From Opitutia bacterium (GTDB taxonomy: Bacteria; Verrucomicrobiota; Verrucomicrobiia; Opitutales; Opitutaceae), in NCBI GenBank assembly GCA_947461205.1, contig CANHJG010000010.1:1-62762 (forward strand): a stretch of DNA of 62,762 nt, given 5' to 3'. Below the pieces are notes generated by a model. It saw only the letters and a list, made by a program, of their open reading frames with translations, searched no databases and was not told the DNA's origin. The position numbers and the translations under genes are program-made. Positions 7,792 through 16,808 of the stretch are shown here, in pieces; the stretch's first letter is position 1, and each line of letters opens with the position of its first letter.

Positions 7792-9321
7792 TCACCGGAC
7801 GCCGCCCATGAGTTTTTTGACCCAGGGGACGAGGGCGAGGAGGACGACGGTGCAGCCGCCGACGATGAGGGCCTGGTGCCAGAAGAAATTCGCGAGTTCG
7901 GTGGCGTTCTCGCTCTTGAATTCACCCGCCAGCACGCCGGCGAGTTTGTTGCCGAGAGCGGCGGCGAGGAACCAGATGCCCATCACGAGGCCGACGAGGC
8001 GCTGGGGGGCGAGCTTCGTCATGGTCGAGAGGCCAACGGGGCTGAGGAGCATTTCGCCGACGGTCTGGAGGAAGAAGAGCCCGACGAGCCACAGCGGGCC
8101 GACCTTGCCGTCGGCGGTGAGTTTGGCGGCGGGGACCATCAGGACGAAGGAGAGGCTGACGAAGAGGAGGCCGAGCGCGAATTTCATGGGGCTCGAGGGC
8201 TGTTTATGGCCGAGGGCGATCCAGAGGTAGGCGAAGATGGGGGCGAGGAGGATGACCCAGATGGAGTTGACGGACTGCCACCACGAGGAGGGGAAGGACT
8301 GGCCGAAGGCGACGTTGTGGGTGAGTTTGTCGGCGAAGAGGGAGATGGAGGAGCCGGTTTGCTCGAAGATGGCCCAGAAGATTTCGGCGGCGAAGAAGAA
8401 GACCAAGATGGCGGCCATGCGCTTGCTGTCCTGGTCGGGGCGGAAGGCGAAGAAGAGGATGGCGGCGATCTGGAGGGCGAAGAGGACGTAAACGAGCACC
8501 GGATACGTGTCGGAGGCCTTCATCGCGGCGATGAGGGCGAGGGAGCCGAGGGCGACCAGGCCGAGTTTGCCCCAGGGGCGGCGGCCGTCGGCTTCGGGGG
8601 CGGGGGCGCTGCCGACGTGGGCGAGGCGGCCGCGTTGGAGGACGTAGACCACGAGGCCGAGGGTCATACCGACGCCGGCGGCGCCGAAGCCCCAGTGCCA
8701 GCTGTTCAGGGGATTGAGGCCCCAGGCGGTGAGCTGGGTTTTCCAGCCCTCGCTCTGGGCGAGGTAGCCGGTGACGAGGGGGGAGAGGAAGGCGCCGATG
8801 TTGATGCCCATGTAGAAAATTGAGAAGCCGGCGTCGCGGCGTTCGTCGGTGGGGCGGTAGAGGCTGCCGACCATCGTGGAGATGTTGGGCTTGAGGAGGC
8901 CGGTGCCCATCGCGATGAGGACGAGGCCGGTGTAAAAGGTGAGCGTGCTGCCGAACGCCATGGTGAAGTGGCCGGTGGCGATGACGATGCCGCCGACGAG
9001 GACGGCGCGGCGGGCGCCGATGAAGTTGTCGGCGATGAAGCCGCCGAGGATCGAGAGCAGATACACGCTCATGGTGTAGGTGCCGTAGATGGCGGCGGCG
9101 CTCTTGGTGTCGAAGCCGAGGCCGCCCTCGGCGGCGGTCTTCACCATGAAGAGCATGAGGAGGGCGCGCATACCGTAGTAAGAGAAGCGCTCCCACATTT
9201 CGGTGAAGAAGAGGGTGGTGAGGCCGCTGGGGTGGCCGCCGAGGCCGCCGGTTTCATGGAGCGCGAGGGGGGTCGCGTTTTCGGTTTCGATGGAGACTGG
9301 GGGGAGGGGGGAAGAACTCAT
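7792..9321 (-). CDS. POT/PTR-family proton-dependent peptide transporter
   Basis: 509 residues with 12-14 membrane helices. Near residue 40 the sequence FFTEMWERFSYYGMRALL is the POT-family helix 1 with the ExxERFxYY motif used for proton coupling. FYMGINIGAFLSPLV is the second family signature. Such transporters import di- and tripeptides (DtpT-like) across the inner membrane. Here it would take up the products of extracellular proteolysis. The gene is divergent from the phospholipase gene and followed 11 bp later by the two-helix protein. Confidence 0.93.
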   Translation of the reverse strand: MSSSPLPPVSIETENATPLALHETGGLGGHPSGLTTLFFTEMWERFSYYGMRALLMLFMVKTAAEGGLGFDTKSAAAIYGTYTMSVYLLSILGGFIADNFIGARRAVLVGGIVIATGHFTMAFGSTLTFYTGLVLIAMGTGLLKPNISTMVGSLYRPTDERRDAGFSIFYMGINIGAFLSPLVTGYLAQSEGWKTQLTAWGLNPLNSWHWGFGAAGVGMTLGLVVYVLQRGRLAHVGSAPAPEADGRRPWGKLGLVALGSLALIAAMKASDTYPVLVYVLFALQIAAILFFAFRPDQDSKRMAAILVFFFAAEIFWAIFEQTGSSISLFADKLTHNVAFGQSFPSSWWQSVNSIWVILLAPIFAYLWIALGHKQPSSPMKFALGLLFVSLSFVLMVPAAKLTADGKVGPLWLVGLFFLQTVGEMLLSPVGLSTMTKLAPQRLVGLVMGIWFLAAALGNKLAGVLAGEFKSENATELANFFWHQALIVGGCTVVLLALVPWVKKLMGGVR

Positions 9322-9493
9322 GGGTTGCGGGGGGAGACTGCGTGACGGGTGAGCGGGGGCAAAGCTGAAATAGGACGGAGCGCGGGGGGGGGGCTGGGGT
9401 GGGCGCGGCGGGCGGGGGGCGCGGAAGTCGGGCGGTTTGCCGCTCGCCAGCGGGGGCGGGGGCGCGGCAGATTTGGCGCAGGTGTTTCCGACG

Positions 9494-10840
9494 ATGAAAA
9501 TTTGGGCGGTTGGGTTGTGGGCAGCCTTGATCGTGGTCCCGCTGGGGGCGCGCGTGGACTTGTTGCTGGTGCCGCCGGTGGGATCGGTGGAGGCGAATCA
9601 GGGGCAGGCGTTGACGCTGTACGTGGACAATCCGACGAACGAGGAGGACGCGGATGTGCGGTTGCCGAAGACCATCACGGCGGTGTATGCGACGCCGACG
9701 ACGCGCGGGGTGGTGCGCCTGAAAGTCGTGGCGGCGGATCTGGCGAGCGGGGCGGTTTTCAATTCGGCGAGGGGCCACCTCGAGTTCAAGGTTCCGAAGA
9801 TGACCAGCCAGGCGATCACGTTGCAGTTGGCGGAGGCGCTGCCGGCGACGGAGGGTTTTGTTTCGCTGCGGCTCACGGATCCGCCGACGAACACCATCAT
9901 GTTCAAGGTGGTGAAAGGGGCGGCGGTGGAGGCGAGCGCCGCGCCGGCGCCGGTCTATGCAGCGCTGCCGGTGCGGGCGGTGGAGCGGGTGAAGAACGAG
10001 GCGGGAGACATCGATCTGCGCAACGACGTGGAGGTCGTGCGGCGGCACATTTTGGGTTACGAGCCGATTTATTTTGTGGTCGGCGCGCGCGAGCGGATCA
10101 ACGCGCGGTTTCAGTTCAGTTTTAAATATCGGGTGCTGGAGCCGCAGCCGGAACCCGAGGCGATCAGGGATCTCTATTTCGGCTACACGCAGACCTCGAT
10201 CTGGGATTTGGAGTCGGCGTCGAAACCGTTTTACGACTCGAGCTACAAGCCGACGGTGTTTTTTCAGCGGGAGAAATTTGCCGATGAAGGGGGGTGGAGC
10301 CACGTGGGTGTGCAGGCGGGCGTGCAGCACGAGTCGAACGGCAAGGGCGCGGGGGCGGCGACGGTGGCGCTCGCGAACGGGTTGATCGCGCCGCCGAATC
10401 CGGCGAAGCATCCGCTGGATTCACGGAGTCTGAACACGCTGTATGTGGCGCCGCGGGTGCGGTGGGCCTCGCCGGAGACGGGCTGGTTTGTGGAGGCCTC
10501 GGCGCGGGCAATCGCGTATCTGCAGATCGACGAAAATCCGGATCTGCCGAGCTACCGCGGGCACGTGGAGGTGATGGTGCGGGGCGGGCACGACCGGGGG
10601 TTTCAATTGGCGATGCACCTGCGGGGGAGTCCGCGGCGCGGGCGCGGGAGCGCGGAATTCAATGCATCGTGGCCGGTCACGCAGATGCCGCTGCTGAAGT
10701 GGGTCGTGCCGGTGGACGTGCTGCGGTCGTTGGGCGGCTACGGGCAGATTCAATATTTCAACGGCTACGGCGAGAGTTTGCTCGACTACGATGTGCGGAG
10801 GAAAGACCAGCTGCGGATCGGGCTGGAGATTGTGCGGTAG
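9494..10840 (+). CDS. pldA: Outer-membrane phospholipase A
   Basis: 448 residues. The signal peptide MKIWAVGLWAALIVVPLGAR leads an N-terminal beta domain of ~170 residues that is not part of classical OmpLA, then the phospholipase A1 barrel. Family motifs are YFGYTQTSIWDL, YKPTVFF and the catalytic QHESNGKG segment, with His279, Ser281 and Asn282 near the canonical His-Ser positions; QYFNGYGESLLDY closes the barrel. The enzyme would hydrolyse phospholipids in the outer leaflet of the outer membrane. Start chosen at the ATG that opens the signal peptide rather than 57 bp upstream. The extended N-terminal domain is atypical compared with the ~290-residue enterobacterial enzyme. Confidence 0.9.
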   Translation: MKIWAVGLWAALIVVPLGARVDLLLVPPVGSVEANQGQALTLYVDNPTNEEDADVRLPKTITAVYATPTTRGVVRLKVVAADLASGAVFNSARGHLEFKVPKMTSQAITLQLAEALPATEGFVSLRLTDPPTNTIMFKVVKGAAVEASAAPAPVYAALPVRAVERVKNEAGDIDLRNDVEVVRRHILGYEPIYFVVGARERINARFQFSFKYRVLEPQPEPEAIRDLYFGYTQTSIWDLESASKPFYDSSYKPTVFFQREKFADEGGWSHVGVQAGVQHESNGKGAGAATVALANGLIAPPNPAKHPLDSRSLNTLYVAPRVRWASPETGWFVEASARAIAYLQIDENPDLPSYRGHVEVMVRGGHDRGFQLAMHLRGSPRRGRGSAEFNASWPVTQMPLLKWVVPVDVLRSLGGYGQIQYFNGYGESLLDYDVRRKDQLRIGLEIVR

Positions 10841-10876
10841 GAGGCCGCGCGGGAGCGGTGGCCGGCCGGCGGCCGG

Positions 10877-12130
10877 TTACCGGGCCGGATGGGCTTGGGC
10901 CCATTGGGCATAGTGATCGAGCGTACGCTTGGGACCATCGCCGAACCAGGCGTAGCCGTTGCGGCGCTCGGCGGAGATCTCGTTGACGTCGTCGTGGATC
11001 GTCAGGTCGCGGTCGCCGAAGAGGGGGCGGTCGGTGCCGATTTCGGCGTAGCGAGGCCAGAGGGGGCCGGCGCCGGGCGCGGGAAGGAGTGTGCGGCCGG
11101 AGCCGTCGGGGGCGGGTTTGAAGACAACGTCGCGGAGGGGCGTTTTTTGAAACCAGGCGGCGGCGGCGTGCACGGCGGCGACGATGGCGGAGCTCGGGTC
11201 GGGGAGGGCCATCAAAAAGAGCACGATGCCGGCGCTCTCGCCGGCGGATTGCGACGGCATTTCGTAGTTGCGGGCACCGACGGGGGCGAGGGAGAGGACG
11301 TCGACCTGCTGGCACCAGGCGGTACGGCGACCGTTGAAGGTGATCTGGCTCGCGAGGATGCAGGCGATGCCGCGGGCGGCGCTGGCGCCGGCACGGGTGC
11401 GGAGTTCGGCGGGGACGAAGGCGAATTCGGCGCGGGCGGCGGCGAGGTCGCGGAGGAGGGCGAGGACGTTGATCATGGCGCCGTCGTTGAACGTGATTGC
11501 GTCGTGGTAACCGCCCTCGAGGGGGAAGACCTGGGGCCAGCCTCCGTTGGGGTATTGCGCGGCGAGGAGGTAGTCGACGCCTCGGGTAAAGGAGGACCGC
11601 CAGGGGTCGGTGCGGGCGTGCGTGGGGCCGGCGGCGGTGATCGTCTTGGCGAGGAAACGCAGTGGGGTGATGGTGGCGTCGTTGTCGATGGTGCCGACGT
11701 AGCCGGCTTCATGGCCGGAGCGTTCGCCGGGCCGGCGCGGGGCGGTGGTGAGGTCGGTGTTCTTGTTCCAGCCGCCCGCGGGGGTTTGGAACGAGACGAC
11801 GATGTCGGCGATGCGGGCGGCGGCGGGGCCGGGCCAGAAGGCGGCCGGTTGGTTGAGGGCTACGCCGCGGCCCTTGGCGGGGACCAGCGGTTCAGTGAGG
11901 CCGGCGGCTTTTAGCTCGGCGGCGAGCGTGGCCTGATCGAGGGCGGCCTGGGCGCGCGACTGGGCGAGGTAGCCGTGCCACGCGGTTTGTTCGGCGGCGG
12001 GCAGGGCGTGGATCCGCTCGGCGGTGAGCGGGCGGGCGGGGACGTTGGTGCCGACGACGGCGGCGGGCAGCAGACCGGGCAGGAGGAGGACGGCGGCGAA
12101 GGCGAAAAGCGGGCGGAAGCGGGAGTGCAT
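10877..12130 (-). CDS. pelA: Pectate lyase, polysaccharide lyase family 10
   Basis: 417 residues with a Sec signal (FRPLFAFAAVLLLPGLLPAA). After an N-terminal helical region the PL10 core follows: QTPAGGWNKNTDLTT, GTIDNDATITPLRFLAK, YLLAAQYPNGGWPQVFPLEG and YHDAITFNDGAMINVLALL, the last containing the DGAM region conserved in the family. It would cleave polygalacturonate by beta-elimination, with calcium, in the periplasm or outside. It is convergent with pldA (36 bp apart) and carries a 20-bp imperfect palindrome 51 bp upstream of its start, so substrate-dependent control is plausible. Confidence 0.93.
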   Translation of the reverse strand: MHSRFRPLFAFAAVLLLPGLLPAAVVGTNVPARPLTAERIHALPAAEQTAWHGYLAQSRAQAALDQATLAAELKAAGLTEPLVPAKGRGVALNQPAAFWPGPAAARIADIVVSFQTPAGGWNKNTDLTTAPRRPGERSGHEAGYVGTIDNDATITPLRFLAKTITAAGPTHARTDPWRSSFTRGVDYLLAAQYPNGGWPQVFPLEGGYHDAITFNDGAMINVLALLRDLAAARAEFAFVPAELRTRAGASAARGIACILASQITFNGRRTAWCQQVDVLSLAPVGARNYEMPSQSAGESAGIVLFLMALPDPSSAIVAAVHAAAAWFQKTPLRDVVFKPAPDGSGRTLLPAPGAGPLWPRYAEIGTDRPLFGDRDLTIHDDVNEISAERRNGYAWFGDGPKRTLDHYAQWAQAHPAR

Positions 12131-12180
12131 GAGGGCGGAGTGCCCCGCGAGACGTGCCGCGGCGGCCCGGGTTGCGTGAT

Positions 12181-12200
12181 AAGCGGACAGCCGTCCGTTT
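12181..12200. promoter_or_regulatory. Imperfect 20-bp palindrome upstream of the pectate lyase gene
   Basis: AAGCGGACAGCCGTCCGTTT matches its own reverse complement at 16 of 20 positions, with no spacer. It lies 51-70 bp upstream of the pectate lyase ATG in an otherwise empty 252-bp gap. The size and symmetry suit a dimeric regulator such as a LacI- or GntR-type protein, but no regulator gene is adjacent. Confidence 0.4.
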
Positions 12201-12382
12201 CATGGCGCGACGTGCCGATCTGCGACGAGGGAGACGAGTGTCGGCCGGGCGGCGCAGCGGGCCGGCGAGGACCGCGGCGAGGGCAACGCCGGGGAAACGC
12301 CGAGGGGAGGGGCCCTGGTCACGTCAGACCTGACACAAGGTTGGGGGCATTTCCGGCGCGGGCCCCCGGGCGCGGGGCGAGA

Positions 12383-12808
12383 TCAGCCGTGGCGCGTTTC
12401 GCGCTCGGGTTGCGCGGTGGGGGCGGTCCAAGCCTGCGCGGCGGGGCTGCGGAGGGTGAGGAATTGCCAGAGGCCGAAGAGCACGCCGAAGGCGATCGTC
12501 ACGGCGAGGAAGGCGAGGCGGTCACGGCCGAGGGCGTTGTTGCTCTGGCCGAGGGTCCAGAACAGGGTGGCGCCGCCGACGCCGAGCGTGGCGATGATGC
12601 AGAAGATGCTCCAAGCGATGCCAGCTCGGCGCGCGCAGTCACAACGGAAGACGATGCCGAGGCCGATGCCGACCATCGCCAGATCCCAGAGGAGGGGGAA
12701 CAGCAGGCCGAACGGATCGGGCCGCGGGGTGAGCCTCACCAGGGCAATGGTTCCGACAACAACAAACAGGGCACCCGCCAACAGGGTGCAGAGGGGTAGT
12801 TTTTTCAT
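12383..12808 (-). CDS. Small integral membrane protein, four predicted helices
   Basis: 141 residues. Hydrophobic segments lie near residues 7-27 (CTLLAGALFVVVGTIALV), 35-56 (LLFPLLWDLAMVGIGLGIVF), 63-85 (GIAWSIFCIIATLGVGGATL) and 95-118 (LAFLAVTIAFGVLFGLWQFL). A polar tail follows. It has no recognisable family motif. It lies between the pectate lyase gene and the GT61 gene, on the lyase strand, 252 bp from the lyase. Confidence 0.65.
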   Translation of the reverse strand: MKKLPLCTLLAGALFVVVGTIALVRLTPRPDPFGLLFPLLWDLAMVGIGLGIVFRCDCARRAGIAWSIFCIIATLGVGGATLFWTLGQSNNALGRDRLAFLAVTIAFGVLFGLWQFLTLRSPAAQAWTAPTAQPERETRHG

Positions 12809-13190
12809 TGGGGCAGCCTGACTGAAGACGGGTGACCGTGGGGAAAGATCGGCGCAGGTGTCGAGGACTGAGCCCCATAATTATTTTTGAACGAAAAGCG
12901 CGGTGGGGTTTCCGGTGGGGCGGCGGGTGCCGGCGGCGGTCGTGGACGGTGCCGCGCGGCACGCCGTCGCGCCGGGTAAGTTCGGGTCGGAGGGTCAGTG
13001 GGGCCGAGGGTGAACTCGACGTGGTCGGTGGGGCGGGCGGGCGGAGGGCCCGGCGGCGAGCGGCGCGGCAACGGAAACCCGGGTGGTTCCCTGGCGCGGG
13101 GAGAGGGCGACGCAGGCAGACGACGGGGTCGAATTATTTGCACGCGGTCCCGGGACGTGCACCAGTGGGGCGTCAATTTGACGAATTTCC
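12809..13190. other. Intergenic, no gene seen
   Basis: 382 bp between divergent genes. All six frames give only Arg/Pro-rich translations. A short less GC-rich patch (CCATAATTATTTTTGAACG near 12872) could hold promoter elements, but I see no convincing -35/-10 pair. Confidence 0.4.
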
Positions 13191-14276
13191 ATGGTCCCTC
13201 CCGACACCTCTGTTCCGCCGCCGACGGCGTGTGAGCGCCTCGCCGAGCTGTGCGCGCGCGCGGGCGGAACGGTGACGCCGCGGGCCGGCGGCGGGGCGGG
13301 GCGGGTGGACGATGCGGGGCCGGCGCAGGCGACAGCGGAGCTGCGGGACTTTCTGCGGAGGACCGCGTCCGTGGAGTGGGGCGGGGAATTCGTCGCGCAG
13401 TTGCCGGGCGGCCGGGTGTTCGGTTCGGGCCAGGTGCTGTCGCCGGACGGGCGGGCGATCGCGCGGGATGTATCGCTGGATTTCGGCAAAGCGTTCGGGG
13501 AGCACTGGCTGCTCGGCTACCAAAAAATTCGCCGGCCCACGCGGCTCGACGGGACGGTGGCGGTGGTCGCGACCACGCTGGGCGCGGGCTATGCGCACTG
13601 GCTGTTGGAGGAATGGCCGCGGCGGTTGGCCCTTGGGCCGGGGGCGGGCGGCGCGGAGAAAATCATCGCGCACGCGGCCCAGCCGTTTGCCCGTGAGGCG
13701 CGGGCGTTGACCGGTTGGCCGGACGAGGTGATCGAGCCCGGGCGGTATTCGCATTTTGGGTGCGAGCAGTTGGTCGTGCCCAGTTTGCCGGGACCGGAGG
13801 GGCGACCGACGCAGGCGATGGTGGACCGCGTGACCGAGGCGGTGGCGCCGCTGTACGACCCGGCGGTGTCGCCGTGGGGCGAGCGGATCTACGTCACCCG
13901 GGACCGGGCGCGGCGGCGGCGCGTGGTGAACGAGGCGGACGTGTGGGCGCAGTTGGAACCCCGGGGGTTTGTGAAGCTGCGGGCGGAGGAACTGACGTGG
14001 GCGGAGCAGATCAACGCATTTCGCCAGGCGAAGGTCGTGGTGGGGCCGCACGGGGCGGGGCTGGCGAACCTGGTGTTTTGCCGGCCGGGTACCCGGGTGG
14101 TGGAACTGTTCAACCGGGCGTATGTAAACGGGCTCTACTGGCGGCTCGCGGCGCTGCGGGGGTTGGATTACCGGCCGGTCGTGGCGCCGGGGGCGGAACC
14201 GCTGGCGCAGCTCACCGTACGCAACCGCGACGACCTAGTGGCGGACGTGGCGGAGCTGGTACGCGCCGTCGGGTAG
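13191..14276 (+). CDS. Glycosyltransferase family 61 protein
   Basis: 361 residues, cytoplasmic, resembling the GT61/DUF563 group. The diagnostic stretches are the central GTVAVVATTLGAGYAHWLLE (GxxYxHWL), ERIYVTRDRARRRRVVNEADV and the C-terminal VVVGPHGAGLANLVFCRPGT, the GPHGAGL motif being the family hallmark, followed by VVELFN. Enzymes of this type transfer sugars onto lipid- or protein-linked glycans, in bacteria mostly for capsule or exopolysaccharide. No other polysaccharide genes are next to it, so the acceptor is unknown. The N-terminal 60 residues are low in conservation signals, so the start could be further in. Confidence 0.85.
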   Translation: MVPPDTSVPPPTACERLAELCARAGGTVTPRAGGGAGRVDDAGPAQATAELRDFLRRTASVEWGGEFVAQLPGGRVFGSGQVLSPDGRAIARDVSLDFGKAFGEHWLLGYQKIRRPTRLDGTVAVVATTLGAGYAHWLLEEWPRRLALGPGAGGAEKIIAHAAQPFAREARALTGWPDEVIEPGRYSHFGCEQLVVPSLPGPEGRPTQAMVDRVTEAVAPLYDPAVSPWGERIYVTRDRARRRRVVNEADVWAQLEPRGFVKLRAEELTWAEQINAFRQAKVVVGPHGAGLANLVFCRPGTRVVELFNRAYVNGLYWRLAALRGLDYRPVVAPGAEPLAQLTVRNRDDLVADVAELVRAVG

Positions 14277-14714
14277 GCCGATCGGGCCTGAGATGCAGAA
14301 ACGGCCGACGGGGCGCGGTGACGATCGGCGCGAGGGTGGGGCGGGATTCGGTGCCGTCGGCACCGGCGAGTATGCGCCAGCCTTCCCGTTCACGCCCGGC
14401 TTCGGCTGCGACGGGACCGATTTGTTCGAAGCCGCCGGTGACCTCGGCGTGACGCACGAGGGGGGGCGGCCACGTGCACGGCGGCGAAGCGACGCGGGCG
14501 ATGATCGCGCCCGGGATCGGGGTGCAAATCGACCGCGGGGACGATCTCTCCGGAGCGCGGGTGGCGCACGAGATCGGGCGCGCCGCAGCGACCGTGGTAC
14601 CAGCCGATGGGTTCGCGTTTGTGCCGGCAGAGATCTGCTGGAGTGCGGGCCGGTGTGACGATCGATCCTTGCCCCAGTTCGGGCGGCAATTCGATGAATA
14701 CGCGGAGAATTCAT
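14277..14714 (-). pseudogene. Decayed coding remnant, function unknown
   Basis: On the minus strand two frames read protein-like in succession. First comes a stretch containing LCRHKREPIGWYHGRCGAPD and LVRHPRSGEIVPAVDLH, whose third codon positions are almost all G or C. Then, in another frame, comes VRHAEVTGGFEQIGPVAAEA, continuing REREGWRILAGADGTES. The joined reading suggests one frameshifted gene convergent with the GT61 gene. I do not recognise the family. The evidence is codon-position bias and amino-acid plausibility only. Confidence 0.3.
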
Positions 14715-15183
14715 GGCGTCGGAATACGGTTCTCCTCTCGCTCCAGGTGGGGGTTGGACCTTGCGCAGGAACGGCCCGACGGTGCTGCCGGAGGACGCAC
14801 CGCCCGTTTCAGGAATGGAGGCAGGAAGATTTTATTGGTCGGAAAATTTCGCAGGGCACCGCTCTTGTCTGAACGGTTGATCAGATCGTTCAGCTGCAAC
14901 CCAGTCTCCCTGATCTGCGCTGCGGCCATGCAGCCCGATGCCATGGTCCTCGGGCATGCAAAAACCGAACGGTGACTTCGTCGGCCGCCCGCTGGCCGGC
15001 GCGTTTTCGGGCCACGCGCAAGCGCGCGGCCGACGGCAGACTGAATCGTGACGGCTGAGGCTGACGGAACGTGCAACGAGCCCTTCTGGTCGGATTTCTT
15101 TCCGTGGTTTGGAGTATTTTTCGACCAACCGAATTTTTCCTGCCCCAACTCCAGCGATGTTATTTTAGGAGACCTGCGCCGGT
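14715..15183. other. Gene-poor stretch, nothing supported
   Basis: About 470 bp with lower GC than its surroundings and no frame with coding-like codon usage. Overlapping open frames on both strands give Arg/Ser-rich or mixed translations with no motif. Confidence 0.35.
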
Positions 15184-15513
15184 TCAAAGCACTGCATGAA
15201 CTTCTGCAAAGATGGATCGGAGCGTGCGGAGCTCGTCGGGAAACGCGTAGGCCATCACGACCCTGCAGGCATGGTGGATGAGGTCGACGGGTAAGTGGTG
15301 TCGTCGTCGATCAGGAGGGAGTCAGAGGCGAGGATTTCGCGGGTGAGAATCGCAGTGCTGATGCGGGGGGGGCATCGCTCCCTCCGAGGCAGCGTGGGCG
15401 AGCTGCGTTGCTGGAGCTGTTCAAGTCCTTCGATGACGGGCGTGGTCATCGAGAGTTCGCGGATCTGGCGAAGCCCGAGAAAAAAGACCACTTCCTCGCT
15501 GTTGTTTACCCGC
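15184..15513 (-). pseudogene. Frameshifted gene remnant, function unknown
   Basis: Minus-strand reading NNSEEVVFFLGLRQIRELSM, TTPVIEGLEQLQQ, then RISTAILTREILASDSLL and IDDDTTYP is continued, after a one-base frame change near 15289, by VDLIHHACRVVMAYAFPDEL and RTLRSIFAEVHAVL, ending at TGA (15184-15186). Both halves look like amphipathic helical protein and join naturally across the shift. I do not recognise the family. The intact product would be a small helical cytoplasmic protein. Confidence 0.35.
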
Positions 15514-15538
15514 GTAGGGAGGCCGGGGGAGTCGGAGT

Positions 15539-15838
15539 TTGGCGGTGGACCTCGACCCGTCGCACTGCGACGACGCCACCGAACGGAATTGTCCGGTGAT
15601 GCGGTTGCCCGCGAACTGCGCCCTGTCGGTTTTCGCCGAGGCGGCCAATGACCTGATGCCCACATTCTCCGCTGCGGTCGACGCGGGGATCAACGACGTC
15701 GTCGTCGAAATCCGCCCGAGCCGTCTGCTGTCCATGGGGGTGATCAAGCCGCTCTTTCAGGCGAGGCAGCCCGGCCGCGACCTCGCGATGAACGTCGGCC
15801 CGGTCGGCGAGCCGCCGATCGCGCCAAATTGTAAGTAA
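15539..15838 (+). pseudogene. Possible truncated coding remnant, function unknown
   Basis: Plus-strand frame with strong G/C bias at third codon positions reading MRLPANCALSVFAEAANDLM, then PTFSAAVDAGINDVVVEIRP and KPLFQARQPGRDLAMNVGP, ending at TAA. It lacks a credible start (a TAG lies just upstream and the first codon would be TTG) and matches no family I know. Either a gene fragment or a small unrecognised gene. Confidence 0.3.
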
Positions 15839-16053
15839 GTTAAGGATACGAGCGGCCGGACGTTCCGCGGCTTGAGGGGCGGAGCCCAGGCAAGCTTGGG
15901 GGCTCGGCGGCCGCCCCGCCACTCGCCGGGGTCGGCTGGGCGCGATCACGGCTGCCCGGGGGTGGAAAACACGGAATCGGCGGGCCGTGCGCCACGTGGG
16001 CGCGCCGCCCGCCGCTTTTTTGTCCGGTCGCGCCCGGGAAGGTCGCCGCGGCG

Positions 16054-16101
16054 TGCGCAATTTCTGCGCAGACGCCGTCCATTTTGCGCAAAGACTGCGC
16101 A
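16054..16101. promoter_or_regulatory. Duplicated 17-bp motif TGCGCAANNNCTGCGCA, candidate operator of the secretion operon
   Basis: Two copies of TGCGCAANNNCTGCGCA occupy 16054-16070 and 16085-16101. Each holds two palindromic TGCGCA hexamers 11 bp apart, and the copies are 31 bp apart, so all four hexamers fall near the same face of the helix. They end 20 bp before the -35 element of the promoter at 16121. This placement suits an activator or repressor of the type II secretion operon. Confidence 0.55.
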
Positions 16102-16120
16102 CGAGATGACAGAGAAATCG

Positions 16121-16150
16121 TTAACAGATAGCTATTTACATGGCTACAAT
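16121..16150 (+). promoter_or_regulatory. Sigma-70-type promoter of the type II secretion operon
   Basis: TTAACA (16121-16126) and TACAAT (16145-16150) each differ from consensus at one base and are separated by 18 bp. They stand 24 bp before the ATG of the first gene of the operon, in a locally AT-rich patch. The best promoter match I noticed in the window. Confidence 0.65.
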
Positions 16151-16173
16151 GGGTGCTTTACTCTGTGTTCCCC

Positions 16174-16794
16174 ATGAAAGCAATTTCCCCTCCAGTCTCG
16201 TTAGTTCCGGCCGTGTCCGCTTCCCGCCACCGCCTGGTTCGCGCCCTCTCGCTCGTTGCGGCGGCCAGTGCTTTATCCGTCGGGCTTTTCGCCCAAACGT
16301 CGGCCCCGGCGGATCCGAATGGCGACCGACGCCGTCGTTCGGGCGGTGACGCCAATGCCGCCGACAACGCGGGTAAAGGGGGGCGGGGCACTTACGATCC
16401 GGCCGCCATGATGGAACGGATGCGCGAGCAGTTTGGCGTCACGGACGATGCCGAGTGGGCGTTGATTTCCGATCGCCTGACCAAAGTGAGCGAGATTCGC
16501 CGGAGTGCGGGCGGCGCCATGGGGCGCGGTGGTCCTCCCGGCGGCGGTCCGGGCGGTCCCGGCGGAAGCGGAAATCGTCCGACGCGCGGCCCGTCGGGCA
16601 ACCCCGAGCAGGATGCGCTGCGCGCAGCGATCACGGACAAGCTGCCGGACGCCGAAATCAAATCCCGGTTAGACCGCCTGCGCGAGGTGCGGAAGCAGAG
16701 CGAAGCCAAGCTCACCCGGGCGCAGGAAGAACTACGCGCCGTGCTCTCGGTCCGCCAAGAGGCGGTCGCCGTGATGTTCGGTCTCCTGCCCTGA
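16174..16794 (+). CDS. Exported hypothetical protein, first gene of the type II secretion operon
   Basis: 206 residues. I use the ATG at 16174 rather than an upstream ATG at 16153, because 16153 lies almost on the -10 element. A signal sequence ends at VAAASALSVGLFAQ. The mature protein has a charged segment, a helical region (MMERMREQFGVTDDAEWALI), a Gly/Pro-rich linker (GRGGPPGGGPGGPGGSG) and a C-terminal coiled-coil-like helix (LDRLREVRKQSEAKLTRAQE). It ends 14 bp before gspE and is thus co-transcribed with the secretion genes. The layout suggests a periplasmic accessory factor; the family is not recognised. Confidence 0.75.
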   Translation: MKAISPPVSLVPAVSASRHRLVRALSLVAAASALSVGLFAQTSAPADPNGDRRRRSGGDANAADNAGKGGRGTYDPAAMMERMREQFGVTDDAEWALISDRLTKVSEIRRSAGGAMGRGGPPGGGPGGPGGSGNRPTRGPSGNPEQDALRAAITDKLPDAEIKSRLDRLREVRKQSEAKLTRAQEELRAVLSVRQEAVAVMFGLLP

Positions 16795-16808
16795 GCGGCA
16801 CTCTCTTT

